Of a DNA stretch of 64,000 bases, positions 15,042-23,330 are shown piece after piece. A program made the translations under genes and the position numbers. The DNA lies in NCBI RefSeq assembly GCF_030818255.1, contig NZ_JAUTAG010000001.1, positions 3,534,001-3,598,000 of the forward strand, written 5' to 3'. The stretch comes from Microbacterium sp. SORGH_AS_0969 (GTDB lineage: Bacteria; Actinomycetota; Actinomycetes; Actinomycetales; Microbacteriaceae). How positions within the stretch are numbered: the stretch's first letter is position 1; each line of letters begins with the position of its first letter. Under the pieces are notes generated by a model. That model worked only from the letters and a program-made list of their open reading frames with translations. It was not told where the DNA came from and did no database searches.

Positions 15042-15857
15042 GTGACCTGCCGCATCGCCACCGTCCAAATGGAGGCCGTTCCGAATGCCATCGACGGAAA
15101 CGTCGCGCGCATCGCGCGCCTGGTCGAGGAGGCAGCGGCGGGAGGAGCCGACCTCGTGCTCTTCCCGGAAGCGGCCGTCACGGGTTATGACGACGGCACC
15201 TTCGCGCGACCACTGCCCGAGCTCGCCGATCCCACCTGGTGGGCTCGCCTTCAAGACGCCGTCGACCACGGCGGCGTCACCGCCATCGTCAACACCGCGA
15301 TCCAGCGGGACGGATGCCGCTTCCTCGGCGACGTGATCCTGAGCCCGGGACGCGACCCGCTCCCCGCCTACGACAAGCAGCACCTGTACGACAGCGAGCG
15401 TTCCGTTTTCACGCCTGGCGCTCACGGCGCCTCCTTCACTCTCAAAGGCCTCCGGTTCGCGCTCTCCGTCTGTTATGACGCGAACTTCCCCGAGCACGCG
15501 GCCGCCGCGGCGCGAGCCGGCGCGCACGTGTACCTCAACAGCGGCGCCTACTTCCCCGGCGGTGAGCATCGCCGGGACCTCCACTACGCCGCGCGCGCCC
15601 TCGACAACGGCATGTACGTGGTCTTCAGCGGGCTCGTCGGCGCACCACACGACTTCATCGGTGGCGCCGCTGTCTTCGATCCGCTCGGTCGACGCATCAC
15701 CGTCCCCGGTGAAGGCGAACACATCGCTTTCGCCGACCTCGATCCGGATGCCGTTGACGACGCGCGCCAGCACCAGCGCATGTGGGCGCAGCGTCGCGAG
15801 TCCCTCGGCGGCCATGAGCACGTGGGTTCGTTCGACAAGCCCGGCACCCGCCTCTGA
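15042..15857 (+). CDS. Carbon-nitrogen hydrolase (nitrilase superfamily amidase)
   Basis: 271 residues. The catalytic triad of the superfamily is visible: Glu in VLFPEAAVTGY (about residue 42), Lys in YDKQHLYD (about 110) and Cys in LSVCYDANFPE (about 145). Members cleave amide C-N bonds of small molecules such as omega-amides, carbamoyl compounds or formamide; the residues after the cysteine (YDANFPE) fit the omega-amidase/aliphatic amidase-like branches but do not fix the substrate. GTG at 15042 is chosen from the leaderless promoter and because the protein then begins directly with the first beta strand RIATVQME. Convergent with the hydrolase at 15939. Confidence 0.87.
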   Translation: MTCRIATVQMEAVPNAIDGNVARIARLVEEAAAGGADLVLFPEAAVTGYDDGTFARPLPELADPTWWARLQDAVDHGGVTAIVNTAIQRDGCRFLGDVILSPGRDPLPAYDKQHLYDSERSVFTPGAHGASFTLKGLRFALSVCYDANFPEHAAAAARAGAHVYLNSGAYFPGGEHRRDLHYAARALDNGMYVVFSGLVGAPHDFIGGAAVFDPLGRRITVPGEGEHIAFADLDPDAVDDARQHQRMWAQRRESLGGHEHVGSFDKPGTRL

Positions 15858-15938
15858 TCGCGAGCAACATCCGCACGAGGGGGCAAACACCCGCCCGACA
15901 CGGTGCGGCGCCGTGCGCGTGGCCTTCGAGAGCATCCC

Positions 15939-16523
15939 TCACGCCCGAACAAGGTCGCCGAGCACCGCTCTCCCCCATGCCCACTCCCCGAGACCGCTCG
16001 CGGCGTTCAGGTGTCCGAGCGCACCGGCGTTCCGCAAGGTGCTCCCCCACCCGGAGGCGAGACCCTGCGCGACCTCCACCGAGCAGTACGGGTCGTCGGA
16101 ACTCGCCACCACCGTGGTTGGACACGCCAGCGGCCGCACCGCGAGGCCGACGAAGCTCGGTGCCGCAGCTCGAGGAAAGGCATCGCCAGTCGGATCCGGA
16201 GGCGCCACGAGCAGCATCCCCGTCACCGGCGCGCGTTCGACCTGCTCGACTCGCTCGGGCTGCCTCTGGTCCCCGGTCCGCGCGTCCCACTCGGTCGCCG
16301 CCCAACACCCCAGACTGTGCGCGACGACGATCACCCGATCGGTCTGTCGCGCGAGGTCGGTCACGCATCGATCCACCGCGTCGACCCAGTCGTCGAGGTC
16401 GGGCTCATCCCACGATCGGGGCTCTACTCGCCGCGCATCACGGCCCCAACGCCGCTCCCAGTGCGTCTGCCAATGCTGCTCGCCTGACCCCCCGATGCCG
16501 GGAACGATCACATACGCCACCAT
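15939..16523 (-). CDS. RBBP9/YdeN-family serine hydrolase
   Basis: 194 residues. It begins YVIVPGIGGSGEQHWQTHWE, the hallmark of the DUF1749/RBBP9-YdeN small alpha/beta hydrolases, then has the nucleophile motif AHSLGC near residue 72, an aspartate in ASSDDPYCS and the catalytic histidine in GHLNAASGLGEW. This family has a compact fold without a lid; substrates are unknown. Start ATG 16523 has a GAGAGG ribosome site. Divergent from the second Lrp-type gene 136 bases away. Confidence 0.87.
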   Translation of the reverse strand: MVAYVIVPGIGGSGEQHWQTHWERRWGRDARRVEPRSWDEPDLDDWVDAVDRCVTDLARQTDRVIVVAHSLGCWAATEWDARTGDQRQPERVEQVERAPVTGMLLVAPPDPTGDAFPRAAAPSFVGLAVRPLACPTTVVASSDDPYCSVEVAQGLASGWGSTLRNAGALGHLNAASGLGEWAWGRAVLGDLVRA

Positions 16524-16659
16524 CGACGACCACCTCTCGACTCTTGCGTCTTCAGTCGCGCTCTCCGTGAGCGCGCGACGCCGCTTCGGCGAGCATGATG
16601 GACTCACTCGCTCCGCGCATTTCGCGCGAGCGATCCATAAGCAAAGGGAACGGAACACG

Positions 16660-17109
16660 ATGGAACCACTCGACGCGATCGACCGGCGCATCCTCGAACT
16701 CCTGCAGCACGACGGTCGACTGTCGGGTGCCGAGGTGGGGCGGAGAGTCGGCCTGTCGCAGCCCGCCGCGAGCGCGCGCATCCTGCGGCTCGAGCGCGCG
16801 GGCGTCATCGCCGGCTACCGCGCGGTGATCGACCCGGCCGCGGTGGGACTCGTCATCCACGCCGTCATCCGACTGCGCACGACCCACGCGCAGCTCTCGC
16901 CGGCCCGCGAGCTCGCCGAACGCCTCCCGGAGGTCACGGCGATGGTCCGCGTGACGGGCGAGGACTGTCTCCTCTTCGACGTCAACTGCCCCGATGCCGC
17001 GCGGCTGGAGAAGGTGGTCGACGCGCTGGCGCGATTCGGCCCGGTGACGACGTCGCTCGTGCTCAGCACCTACCCACCGAAGCCGCTGCTTCCCTCGCAG
17101 CGCGGGTGA
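16660..17109 (+). CDS. Lrp/AsnC-family transcriptional regulator (second copy)
   Basis: 149 residues: N-terminal helix-turn-helix (DAIDRRILELLQHDGRLS, then RRVGLSQPAASARILRLE) and a RAM effector domain (VRVTGEDCLLFDVNCPDA). It is only distantly like the regulator at 8595. AAGGGAA lies before the ATG at 16660. No obvious target gene besides the divergent hydrolase. The last coding bases (from 17081) are the ancestral copy of the 60-bp repeat array that follows, so the C-terminus (PPKPLLPSQRG) may be a recent extension or the repeat seed. Confidence 0.88.
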   Translation: MEPLDAIDRRILELLQHDGRLSGAEVGRRVGLSQPAASARILRLERAGVIAGYRAVIDPAAVGLVIHAVIRLRTTHAQLSPARELAERLPEVTAMVRVTGEDCLLFDVNCPDAARLEKVVDALARFGPVTTSLVLSTYPPKPLLPSQRG

Positions 17110-17290
17110 TCGAAGACCTTCGCGCACGCATCCCTTTCGAAGCCGCGGCTCCCCACCCCGCACGGCTGATCGAAGACCTTCGCGCACGCATCCCTTTCGA
17201 AGCCGCGGCTCCCCACCCCGCACGGCTGATCGAAGACCTTCGCGCACGCATCTCTTTCGAAGCCGCGGCTCCCCACCCCGCACGGCTGAT
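17107..17290. repeat. Three-copy 60-bp tandem repeat grown from the end of the Lrp-type gene
   Basis: Units of exactly 60 bases begin at 17107, 17167 and 17227 with TGATCGAAGACC and differ at one base only; a partial fourth starts at 17287. Bases 17081-17106, which code for the end of the Lrp protein, match the second half of the unit at most positions, so the array was seeded by the gene's own stop region. An overlapping GTG at 17106 opens a frame with a 20-residue repeat, but it runs antisense into the L31 gene and is not trusted as coding. Confidence 0.85.
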
Positions 17291-17369
17291 CGACGACACC
17301 CGCACACCCCTACCCGCCCGGGCCACCCCCGCGCACACGCACCCGTCGCTGACAGCCCCCTCGAAACCA

Positions 17370-17399
17370 AAAGCCCCCATCCCGAAGGATGAGGGCTTT
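17370..17399 (-). terminator. Rho-independent terminator of the L31 gene
   Basis: A 13-bp stem with one mismatch (AAAGCCC on one side, GGGCTTT on the other) and a four-base loop, followed on the minus strand by a TTTTGGTTT tract, lies 20 bases past the rpmE2 stop. On the plus strand it would stop read-through from the repeat region. Confidence 0.8.
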
Positions 17400-17419
17400 C
17401 GAAGCGAAACCGCTGAGGA

Positions 17420-17671
17420 TCAACGACCGCCGAAGTTCTTGAAGCGCTGGTTGAACTTCTCGACACGACCGGCCGAGTCCATGATGCGCTGCTTGCCCGT
17501 GTAGAACGGGTGCGAAGCCGACGAGATTTCCACGTCGATGACGGGGTACTCCACGCCGTCCAGCTCGATCGTCTTGTCGCTCGAGACGGTCGAACGGGTG
17601 AGGAACGTGTCGCCCGAACCGAGGTCGCGGAACACGACGGCCTTGTACGTGGGGTGGATGTCAGTCTTCAT
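17420..17671 (-). CDS. rpmE2: 50S ribosomal protein L31, type B
   Basis: 83 residues, [20 protein letters not shown] at the start, and [11 protein letters not shown] at the end. It has no cysteines, so it is the zinc-free (C-) form that replaces the zinc-binding L31 when zinc is scarce in many Actinobacteria. The C- form is often Zur-repressed, but I do not see a convincing Zur box in the 120 bases upstream. Ribosome site GGTCC/AAAGGACC region precedes the ATG at 17671. Single gene with its own terminator. Confidence 0.95.
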   Translation of the reverse strand: MKTDIHPTYKAVVFRDLGSGDTFLTRSTVSSDKTIELDGVEYPVIDVEISSASHPFYTGKQRIMDSAGRVEKFNQRFKNFGGR

Positions 17672-17798
17672 GGGAGGTCCTTTGAGAAGTGGTGCCCTGG
17701 ATTCTGCCAGGACGTCAAAGTCTGCGGCGCCGAAGGCACCAACAGGAGAGTCTACCAGGCGTGCGGAATGATTCGCGCGCAGTGATTCCCGCGCGACG

Positions 17799-18581
17799 TC
17801 AGACCGCGCGAGCGGCGTAGCGCCCCGCTTCGTGCGTGAGCGTGATCTCGAGGCCGAACGTCTTCGACAGGTTCTCGGCCGTGAGGGCCTCGCCGAGGGG
17901 CCCGGATGCCACGATCTCGCCGTCGCGGAGCAGGAGCACGTGCGTGAACCCGACGGGGATCTCCTCCACGTGGTGCGTCACCATCACCATGGCGGGCGTC
18001 GTGGGCGCCTGGGCGTACCCCGAGAGCAGCGCGAGCAGCTCTTCCCGGGCGCCGAGGTCGAGGCTGGCGGTGGGCTCGTCGAGCAGCAGCAGCTCGGGGT
18101 CGGTCATCACGGCCCGGGCGATCTGGACGCGCTTCTGCTCGCCGTCGCTCAGCGTGCCGAACGTGCGGTCCGCCAGGTGATCGAGTCGCCACTCCGCGAG
18201 CACGCGCAGCGCGCGACGCTCGTCGATGTCGTCGTACTGCTCGCGCCACCGACCCGTCACCGAGTACGCGGCGGTCAGCACGACGTCGAGCACCGTCTCC
18301 TCGGGCGGAACGCGTCGCGCCATCGCCGACGACGCGAAGCCGATACGCGGGCGCAGTTCGAAGACGTCGGTACGACCGAGCTGCTCGCCGAGGATCGTCA
18401 CCGTGCCCGATGTGGGGTGCAGGAGGGTGTCCGCGAGCTGCAGAACCGTCGTCTTCCCCGCGCCGTTGGGGCCGAGCACGACCCAGCGCTCGTCATCGGC
18501 GACGCTCCAGTCGAGATGGGACACGATGTCCCGCGTGTTCCGGCGGACGACGACGTCGGAGAACTCGAGAACCTGGGGCAT
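17799..18581 (-). CDS. ABC transporter ATP-binding protein (single-gene)
   Basis: 260 residues with Walker [13 protein letters not shown] (about residue 38), Q-loop [13 protein letters not shown], signature LSDGEQKRV, Walker [14 protein letters not shown] and switch histidine VTHHVEEIP. The signature is LSDGE rather than LSGGQ, a known variant. Similar ATPases (the ModF/YbbA-like or EcfA-like type) energise an importer or exporter encoded elsewhere or assist in ribosome-linked processes; no permease lies alongside. Start ATG 18581 follows a leaderless promoter. Confidence 0.9.
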   Translation of the reverse strand: MPQVLEFSDVVVRRNTRDIVSHLDWSVADDERWVVLGPNGAGKTTVLQLADTLLHPTSGTVTILGEQLGRTDVFELRPRIGFASSAMARRVPPEETVLDVVLTAAYSVTGRWREQYDDIDERRALRVLAEWRLDHLADRTFGTLSDGEQKRVQIARAVMTDPELLLLDEPTASLDLGAREELLALLSGYAQAPTTPAMVMVTHHVEEIPVGFTHVLLLRDGEIVASGPLGEALTAENLSKTFGLEITLTHEAGRYAARAV

Positions 18582-18587
18582 GGAACT

Positions 18588-18593
18588 AGCCTA
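18588..18593 (-). promoter_or_regulatory. Leaderless promoter -10 of the ABC ATPase gene
   Basis: TAGGCT on the minus strand ends six bases before the ATG at 18581. Confidence 0.6.
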
Positions 18594-18648
18594 GCCGCGA
18601 CAAGACCGCGCCCCCGCGCGACGCGACGACCTGGGGAGAACCGCGCGA

Positions 18649-19839
18649 CTACTTCCCCGAGACCTCCGCGTACAGAGCCGCCGTGGTCTGCGCGATCGCC
18701 GCCCAGCTGAAGTCGTCGATGGCGCGCTGACGACCGGCCTCACCGAAGGCGCGGGCCGTCTCGGCATCCGTCACGACCTCCGTCAGCACGCGGGCCAGGT
18801 CGGCGACGAAACGCTCGGGGTCGACGGGCGTCCCGGTGCCGTCCTGCACCTGCTCGATCGGCACGAGTCGTCCCGTGACGCCGTCGACGACGACCTCCGG
18901 GATGCCGCCGGTCGCCGTCCCCACGACCGCCGCGCCGCACGCCATCGCCTCGAGGTTGACGATGCCGAGCGGCTCGTACACCGACGGGCAGACGAACGTG
19001 GTCGCGGCGGTGAGGATCGCGCACAGCTCGTTGCGAGGGAGCAGACGATCGATCCAGACGACACCGTCACGCGTCGCCTGAAGCCCGCGGACCAGCTCTT
19101 CCACCTCGGCCATGATCTGCGGTGTGTCGGGCGCCCCCGCGCACAGGATCAGCTGCACGTCCGCCGGCAACAGCTCCGCCGCGCGGAGCAGGTAGGGCAG
19201 CCCCTTCTGGCGGGTGATGCGACCGACGAAAACCACCGACGGCCGCGACGGGTCGATGCCCACGGAGGCGAGGAAGGCGTCGTCCGACACTGGATGCCAC
19301 GCCTCGGTGTCGATGCCGTTGTAGATCACGCGCACCTTGGCGGGATCCAGCGACGGGTAGCTGCGCAGGATGTCGTCGCGCATGCCCGAGCTCACCGCGA
19401 CGACGGCTGCGGCGCCCTCGTAGGCCGTCTTCTCGATGTAGCTCGACACGGCATAGCCCCCGCCGAGCTGCTCCGCCTTCCAGGGGCGAAGCGGCTCGAG
19501 GCTGTGCGCGGTGACGACGTGCGGGATGCCGTGCAGAAGGGATGCCAGGTGCCCGGCGAAGTTCGCGTACCAGGTGTGCGAGTGCACGACGTCCGCGCCG
19601 GCGACGTCGGAGACGATCTCGAGGTCGGTGCCGAGCGTCTGGATCGCGCCGTTCGCGGAGGCGAGCTCTACGGGCACACCGTACGAGGTCGTGTCGGCTT
19701 CGTCACGCGCCGCACCGAACGCGCGGACCTGCACCTCGGTGCCCTCGGCGCGCAGTGCCTTGACCAGTTCGGTGGCGTGGACCCCGGCTCCCCCGTAGAT
19801 CTCCGGCGGGTACTCCTTGGTCACGATGTCGACGCGCAT
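18649..19839 (-). CDS. glgA: Glycogen synthase-like GT4 glycosyltransferase (GlgA/GlgM type)
   Basis: 396 residues, GT-B fold: N-terminal MRVDIVTKEYPPEIYGGAGVH, C-terminal nucleotide-sugar site VGRITRQKGLPYLLRA and the EX7E-like ACSVYEPLGIVNLEAMACG region. It belongs to the actinobacterial 'GlgA' family; in mycobacteria the orthologue beside glgC makes maltose-1-phosphate from ADP-glucose and glucose-1-phosphate (GlgM activity), so this gene may do likewise rather than extend glycogen directly. Divergent from glgC, which makes its ADP-glucose donor. Leaderless TACGGT promoter before the ATG at 19839. Confidence 0.92.
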   Translation of the reverse strand: MRVDIVTKEYPPEIYGGAGVHATELVKALRAEGTEVQVRAFGAARDEADTTSYGVPVELASANGAIQTLGTDLEIVSDVAGADVVHSHTWYANFAGHLASLLHGIPHVVTAHSLEPLRPWKAEQLGGGYAVSSYIEKTAYEGAAAVVAVSSGMRDDILRSYPSLDPAKVRVIYNGIDTEAWHPVSDDAFLASVGIDPSRPSVVFVGRITRQKGLPYLLRAAELLPADVQLILCAGAPDTPQIMAEVEELVRGLQATRDGVVWIDRLLPRNELCAILTAATTFVCPSVYEPLGIVNLEAMACGAAVVGTATGGIPEVVVDGVTGRLVPIEQVQDGTGTPVDPERFVADLARVLTEVVTDAETARAFGEAGRQRAIDDFSWAAIAQTTAALYAEVSGK

Positions 19840-19846
19840 GAGACGA

Positions 19847-19852
19847 ACCGTA
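19847..19852 (-). promoter_or_regulatory. Leaderless promoter -10 of glgA
   Basis: TACGGT on the minus strand ends seven bases before the glgA ATG. Confidence 0.55.
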
Positions 19853-19903
19853 GTACAGCGAAAGGCACGCCGTGCACGTGTATCCGCGAGCCGCTACGAC
19901 CCC

Positions 19904-19909
19904 TAGGGT
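19904..19909 (+). promoter_or_regulatory. Leaderless promoter -10 of glgC
   Basis: TAGGGT ends six bases before the glgC ATG at 19916. With the glgA promoter it forms a 76-base divergent control region. Confidence 0.6.
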
Positions 19910-19915
19910 GGTGCC

Positions 19916-21160
19916 ATGCCTGCAGCGCCGAAGGTCTTCGGAATCATCCTCGCCGGCGGCGAGGGAAAGCGACTCATGCCCCTCACGGCCGATCGCGCGA
20001 AACCCGCCGTCCCGTTCGGCGGTCAGTACCGCCTGATCGACTTCGCGATCTCGAATCTCATCAACTCGGGCCTGCGTCAGCTCGTCGTGCTCACGCAGTA
20101 CAAGTCGCACAGCCTCGATCGCCACATCTCGCAGACCTGGCGGATGTCGCCCATGCTCGGCTCGTACGTGGCATCCGTCCCCGCTCAGCAGCGCCTCGGC
20201 AAACGATGGTTCTCGGGCTCCGCCGACGCGATCCTCCAGTCGATGAACCTGATCCGCGACGAGAAGCCCGACATCGTCGTCGTCATCGGTGCCGACCACG
20301 TGTACCGCATGGACTTCAACCAGATGCTCGACGCGCACATCGCCTCGGACGCACGTGCCACCGTCGCCGGCATCCGCCAGCCCATTTCGCTGGCGAACCA
20401 GTTCGGCGTCATCGACACCGACCCCACCGACCCGACGAAGATCCGCGAGTTCCTCGAGAAGCCCCAGAGCCCGGCCGGCCTGGTCGACTCGCCGCACGAG
20501 GTGCTCGCCTCGATGGGCAACTACATCTTCGACGCCGACGCCCTCGTCGAGGCCGTCACTCACGACGGAGAGCTGCCGACCTCGGCGCACGACATGGGCG
20601 GCGACATCGTGCCCTACTTCGTCAATCGGGGCGAGGCGGCGGTGTACGACTTCCAGCGCAACGACGTTCCCGGCTCCACTCCGCGCGACCGGTCGTACTG
20701 GCGCGACGTGGGCACGATCGAGTCGTTCTACGACGCCCACATGGACCTGATCTCGACGCTGCCGGTCTTCAACCTGTACAACAACGACTGGCCGATCTAC
20801 TCGCAGATCGTCAACGCGCCGCCCGCGAAGTTCGTGCGCGACTCGGTGGGTCGCATCGGCAACGCGATCGACTCCATCGTCTCCCTCGGCTCGGTCCTGT
20901 CGGGGACCCACCTCGAACGCAGCGTCGTGGGCCCCTGGGCCCTCGCCGGCGGCGGATCGACGATCACGGACTCGGTGCTGTTCGACGGCGTCCGGGTCGG
21001 GGCGGGAGCGCGCATCCACCGCGCCATCCTCGACAAGAACGTCGTCCTCGAACCCGGCGCGACCATCGGCGTCGACCGCGAGCGCGACATCGCGCGCGGC
21101 TTCACCGTCACCGAGACGGGCATCACCGTCGTCGGCAAGGACGTGCACGTCCACGCGTGA
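19916..21160 (+). CDS. glgC: Glucose-1-phosphate adenylyltransferase
   Basis: 414 residues. It makes ADP-glucose from glucose-1-phosphate and ATP, the committing step of glycogen synthesis. Signatures are the nucleotide-binding [29 protein letters not shown] and a ADHVYRMDF catalytic stretch, then a C-terminal left-handed beta helix ([28 protein letters not shown]). Regulatory N-terminal residues of bacterial allosteric type are present. Divergent from the GlgA-type glycosyltransferase that would use the ADP-glucose. Followed by a bidirectional terminator shared with luxS. Confidence 0.97.
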   Translation: MPAAPKVFGIILAGGEGKRLMPLTADRAKPAVPFGGQYRLIDFAISNLINSGLRQLVVLTQYKSHSLDRHISQTWRMSPMLGSYVASVPAQQRLGKRWFSGSADAILQSMNLIRDEKPDIVVVIGADHVYRMDFNQMLDAHIASDARATVAGIRQPISLANQFGVIDTDPTDPTKIREFLEKPQSPAGLVDSPHEVLASMGNYIFDADALVEAVTHDGELPTSAHDMGGDIVPYFVNRGEAAVYDFQRNDVPGSTPRDRSYWRDVGTIESFYDAHMDLISTLPVFNLYNNDWPIYSQIVNAPPAKFVRDSVGRIGNAIDSIVSLGSVLSGTHLERSVVGPWALAGGGSTITDSVLFDGVRVGAGARIHRAILDKNVVLEPGATIGVDRERDIARGFTVTETGITVVGKDVHVHA

Positions 21161-21182
21161 ACCCGGATTCCGGATGCCAGAG

Positions 21183-21211
21183 GGGGCGGTGACCATCACG
21201 GTCACCGCCCC
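21183..21211. terminator. Bidirectional hairpin between converging glgC and luxS
   Basis: GGGGCGGTGACC and GGTCACCGCCCC form a perfect 12-bp stem with a five-base loop 22 bases after the glgC stop. Only a weak T-rich tail follows on the plus strand, so termination may be aided by stem strength. Confidence 0.75.
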
Positions 21212-21236
21212 TTCCGTCTTCCTGTCTTCCTGCTTG

Positions 21237-21710
21237 TCAGACCCCGACGCGCTGGAAAGCGTCGCGCGAGATCCCCTTCTCGAGGACGACCTTCGACCAC
21301 TCGCGCGCGCTGTGCAGGCTGTGGTCGCGGTAGTTGCCGCAGCTGAAGGCGTCGGTTCCGGGAACGTCGTCCCAGGTGACGTCCTCGGCGATCGCGCGGA
21401 GGGAGTCGGTGATTGCGTCGACCAACGTGGCGACCTCGGGCTCGCCCCACATGATGACGTGGAAACCGGTCCGGCATCCGAAGGGCGAGATGTCGATCAG
21501 CCCGTCGATGCGGTCGCGCACGAGGCTCGCGAGAAGGTGCTCGATCGTATGCAGACCCGCCGTGGGGATCTCTCCCTCGTTGGGCTGGACGAGGCGCAGA
21601 TCGAAGTTCGTGATGACGTCGCCGCGGGGGCCCGTCTCGGTGCCGATTCGGCGCACGTAGGGGGCCAGCACGGCGGTGTGGTCCAGGGTGAAGCTCTCGA
21701 CGTCGGCCAT
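21237..21710 (-). CDS. luxS: S-ribosylhomocysteine lyase (LuxS)
   Basis: 157 residues. LuxS cleaves S-ribosylhomocysteine to homocysteine and DPD, the precursor of autoinducer-2. The zinc ligands are seen in [15 protein letters not shown] (two histidines) and [10 protein letters not shown] (cysteine); the active-site region [13 protein letters not shown] also fits. No Pfs nucleosidase or quorum-sensing response gene is nearby. It may serve mainly to recycle the methyl donor product. Start ATG 21710, with an AAGGGA-like site upstream. Divergent from serB. Confidence 0.96.
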   Translation of the reverse strand: MADVESFTLDHTAVLAPYVRRIGTETGPRGDVITNFDLRLVQPNEGEIPTAGLHTIEHLLASLVRDRIDGLIDISPFGCRTGFHVIMWGEPEVATLVDAITDSLRAIAEDVTWDDVPGTDAFSCGNYRDHSLHSAREWSKVVLEKGISRDAFQRVGV

Positions 21711-21812
21711 GGGTGTGGTCCCTTCAGTGGAGTCGGCGGTACCCGAAGAGCCTACGCGCGGCGGGTCGGCGCGAAGCTCCGCATGACGCCGCGCGACAGG
21801 CACGCGACCCGC

Positions 21813-21818
21813 TAGCGT
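21813..21818 (+). promoter_or_regulatory. Leaderless promoter -10 of serB
   Basis: TAGCGT ends seven bases before GTG at 21826, and this decides the start: the earlier in-frame GTG at 21817 lies inside the hexamer. Confidence 0.6.
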
Positions 21819-21825
21819 GGATCGC

Positions 21826-22467
21826 GTGCCAGCGCCCGCCCGTTTCCTCGTCGTGCTCGATGCCGACTCCACACTGATCCGCAACGAGGTCATCGAATTG
21901 CTCGCCGACGAAGCGGGTCGAGGACCCGAGGTCGCCGCTGCCACGGAGGCCGCGATGCGCGGCGAGGTCGACTTCGCGACCAGCCTGCGCTCCCGGGTGA
22001 AGGCCCTCGCCGGGGTGCCCACCGAGGCGTTCGCCCGGGCGATCGCGCGCATCGAGCCGACCCCCGGGGTGCGCGACCTCGTCGCCGCCGTGCACGATCG
22101 CGGCGGCGTCGTGGGCGTCGTGTCGGGCGGGTTCCACGAGGTCCTCGACACCGTCGCCCCCGATCTCGGCGTCGACGCCTGGCGCGCCAACCGGCTCGTC
22201 GCCGTCGACGACGTGCTCACCGGCGACGTCGACGGGAAGATCGTGGATGCCACGGCCAAGGCCGACACTCTCCGGTCGTGGGCCGCGGAGCACGGCGTCC
22301 CCCTCTCGGCAACCTTCGCGATCGGCGACGGCGCCAACGACCTCGAGATGATGGCGGTCGCGGGCCTCGGACTCGCGTTCAACGCCAAGCCCGCCGTCCG
22401 CGAGCGGGCGGATCTCGTGATCGGTCCGGTCGACCTGTCCCAGGTCATCGCGCTGCTCCCCCGCTGA
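21826..22467 (+). CDS. serB: Phosphoserine phosphatase
   Basis: 213 residues, haloacid dehalogenase fold without the N-terminal ACT domain of longer SerB proteins. Motif 1 is [11 protein letters not shown] (nucleophile Asp and acid Asp), motif 2 GVVSGGFHE, motif 3/4 [11 protein letters not shown]. It dephosphorylates O-phosphoserine in the last step of serine synthesis. The GTG at 21826 is chosen from the leaderless promoter. Its end meets the GGTCCCTGAGC repeats and the next hydrolase gene has its own promoter. Confidence 0.9.
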   Translation: MPAPARFLVVLDADSTLIRNEVIELLADEAGRGPEVAAATEAAMRGEVDFATSLRSRVKALAGVPTEAFARAIARIEPTPGVRDLVAAVHDRGGVVGVVSGGFHEVLDTVAPDLGVDAWRANRLVAVDDVLTGDVDGKIVDATAKADTLRSWAAEHGVPLSATFAIGDGANDLEMMAVAGLGLAFNAKPAVRERADLVIGPVDLSQVIALLPR

Positions 22468-22468
22468 A

Positions 22469-22542
22469 GGTCCCTGAGCCCGCCGAAGGGACCACCCTCG
22501 ACCCCACGGCTCCGACAGGTCCCTGAGCCTGTCGAAGGGACC
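22469..22542. repeat. Two palindromic GGTCCCTGAGC-type repeats
   Basis: Copies at 22469-22493 (with CCCGCCGA centre) and 22518-22542 (canonical GAGCCTGTCGA centre), the same element as in the array at 9099-9347. They start two bases after the serB stop, again suggesting a role in transcript ends. Confidence 0.85.
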
Positions 22543-22578
22543 CTCGACCCGACCCTCGCGAATGCCGGAGCCCCGTCC

Positions 22579-22584
22579 TACCCT
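22579..22584 (+). promoter_or_regulatory. Leaderless promoter -10 of the hydrolase gene
   Basis: TACCCT ends six bases before the ATG at 22591. Confidence 0.55.
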
Positions 22585-22590
22585 CGACGC

Positions 22591-23304
22591 ATGAAGGCCA
22601 TCCTCGTTCCCGGTCTCTGGCTCACGGCGTCATCGTGGGACGCGGTTGTCCCCGCCCTGCTCGCCGCCGGGCATCATCCCGAACCGCTGAGCATGCCGGG
22701 CATCGGCGTTCCCGCGGCCGGCTCCGCGCAGGTCGGCATCGCGGACTGGATCGCCGAGGTCATCCGCGTCATCGACCGCGACGACGAGCCCGTCGTACTG
22801 ATCGGCCATTCCGGCGGAGCCAACGTCGTCTGGGGTGCCGCCGACGCGCGACCCGACCGCGTCGCGCGGGTCGTCTTCGTCGACGCCGTTCCTCCCCTCG
22901 ACGGAGCGGGCATCTGGGAGTTCCCGATCGTCGACGGCGTGGTCCCGTTCCCCGGGTGGGACTCCTTCGACGACGAGGAGGTCGCCGACCTCGACGCGCC
23001 CACGCGTCAGCGGGTCGAGGAGCAGGTCACCTGGATCCCCGCGCGGATCCCCACCGATCCGATCTCGCTGGGCGACGACCGCCGCCACGGCATCCCGATC
23101 ACGGTGATCACGTGCCTCATGCCGTCCACTGACGTGCGGAGCATGATCGACGGCGGTGCGCCCTGGGTCGGCGAGCTCGCCGCGGCGGACGAGCTCGAGA
23201 TCGTCGATCTACCCGGAGGACACTGGCCGCAGTTCGCTCAGCCCGAGGCTCTCGGGAAGGCGCTCGTCGCGGCGATCCGGTCCGAGCCGGTCGCCGAGAA
23301 CTGA
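22591..23304 (+). CDS. Alpha/beta hydrolase family protein
   Basis: 237 residues. It starts MKAILVPGLWLTASSWDAVV, with nucleophile motif LIGHSGGANVVWG (serine about 72), an acidic residue in ITCLMPSTDVRS and the catalytic histidine in PGGHWPQFAQPE. The short lid suits salicylate esterase-like or EstA-type plant-methyl-ester-hydrolase relatives found in bacteria; no substrate can be given. Ends convergently with fabG. Confidence 0.87.
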   Translation: MKAILVPGLWLTASSWDAVVPALLAAGHHPEPLSMPGIGVPAAGSAQVGIADWIAEVIRVIDRDDEPVVLIGHSGGANVVWGAADARPDRVARVVFVDAVPPLDGAGIWEFPIVDGVVPFPGWDSFDDEEVADLDAPTRQRVEEQVTWIPARIPTDPISLGDDRRHGIPITVITCLMPSTDVRSMIDGGAPWVGELAAADELEIVDLPGGHWPQFAQPEALGKALVAAIRSEPVAEN

Positions 23305-23330
23305 GCGTTCGTCTCGACGGGGCGCTCAGT
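23300..23330. terminator. Hairpin spanning the stop codons of two converging genes
   Basis: ACTGAGCG and CGCTCAGT form a perfect 8-bp stem with a 15-base loop; the stem includes the TGA of the hydrolase and the TGA of fabG on the other strand. No T-tract, so a weak bidirectional terminator at best. Confidence 0.45.

Noticed and set aside
17106..17504. Frame with a 20-residue repeat after the Lrp gene
   Set aside because: It does start in a GTGA overlap, but the repeated part ends after three units and the rest is antisense to rpmE2. No homologous protein type is recognised.
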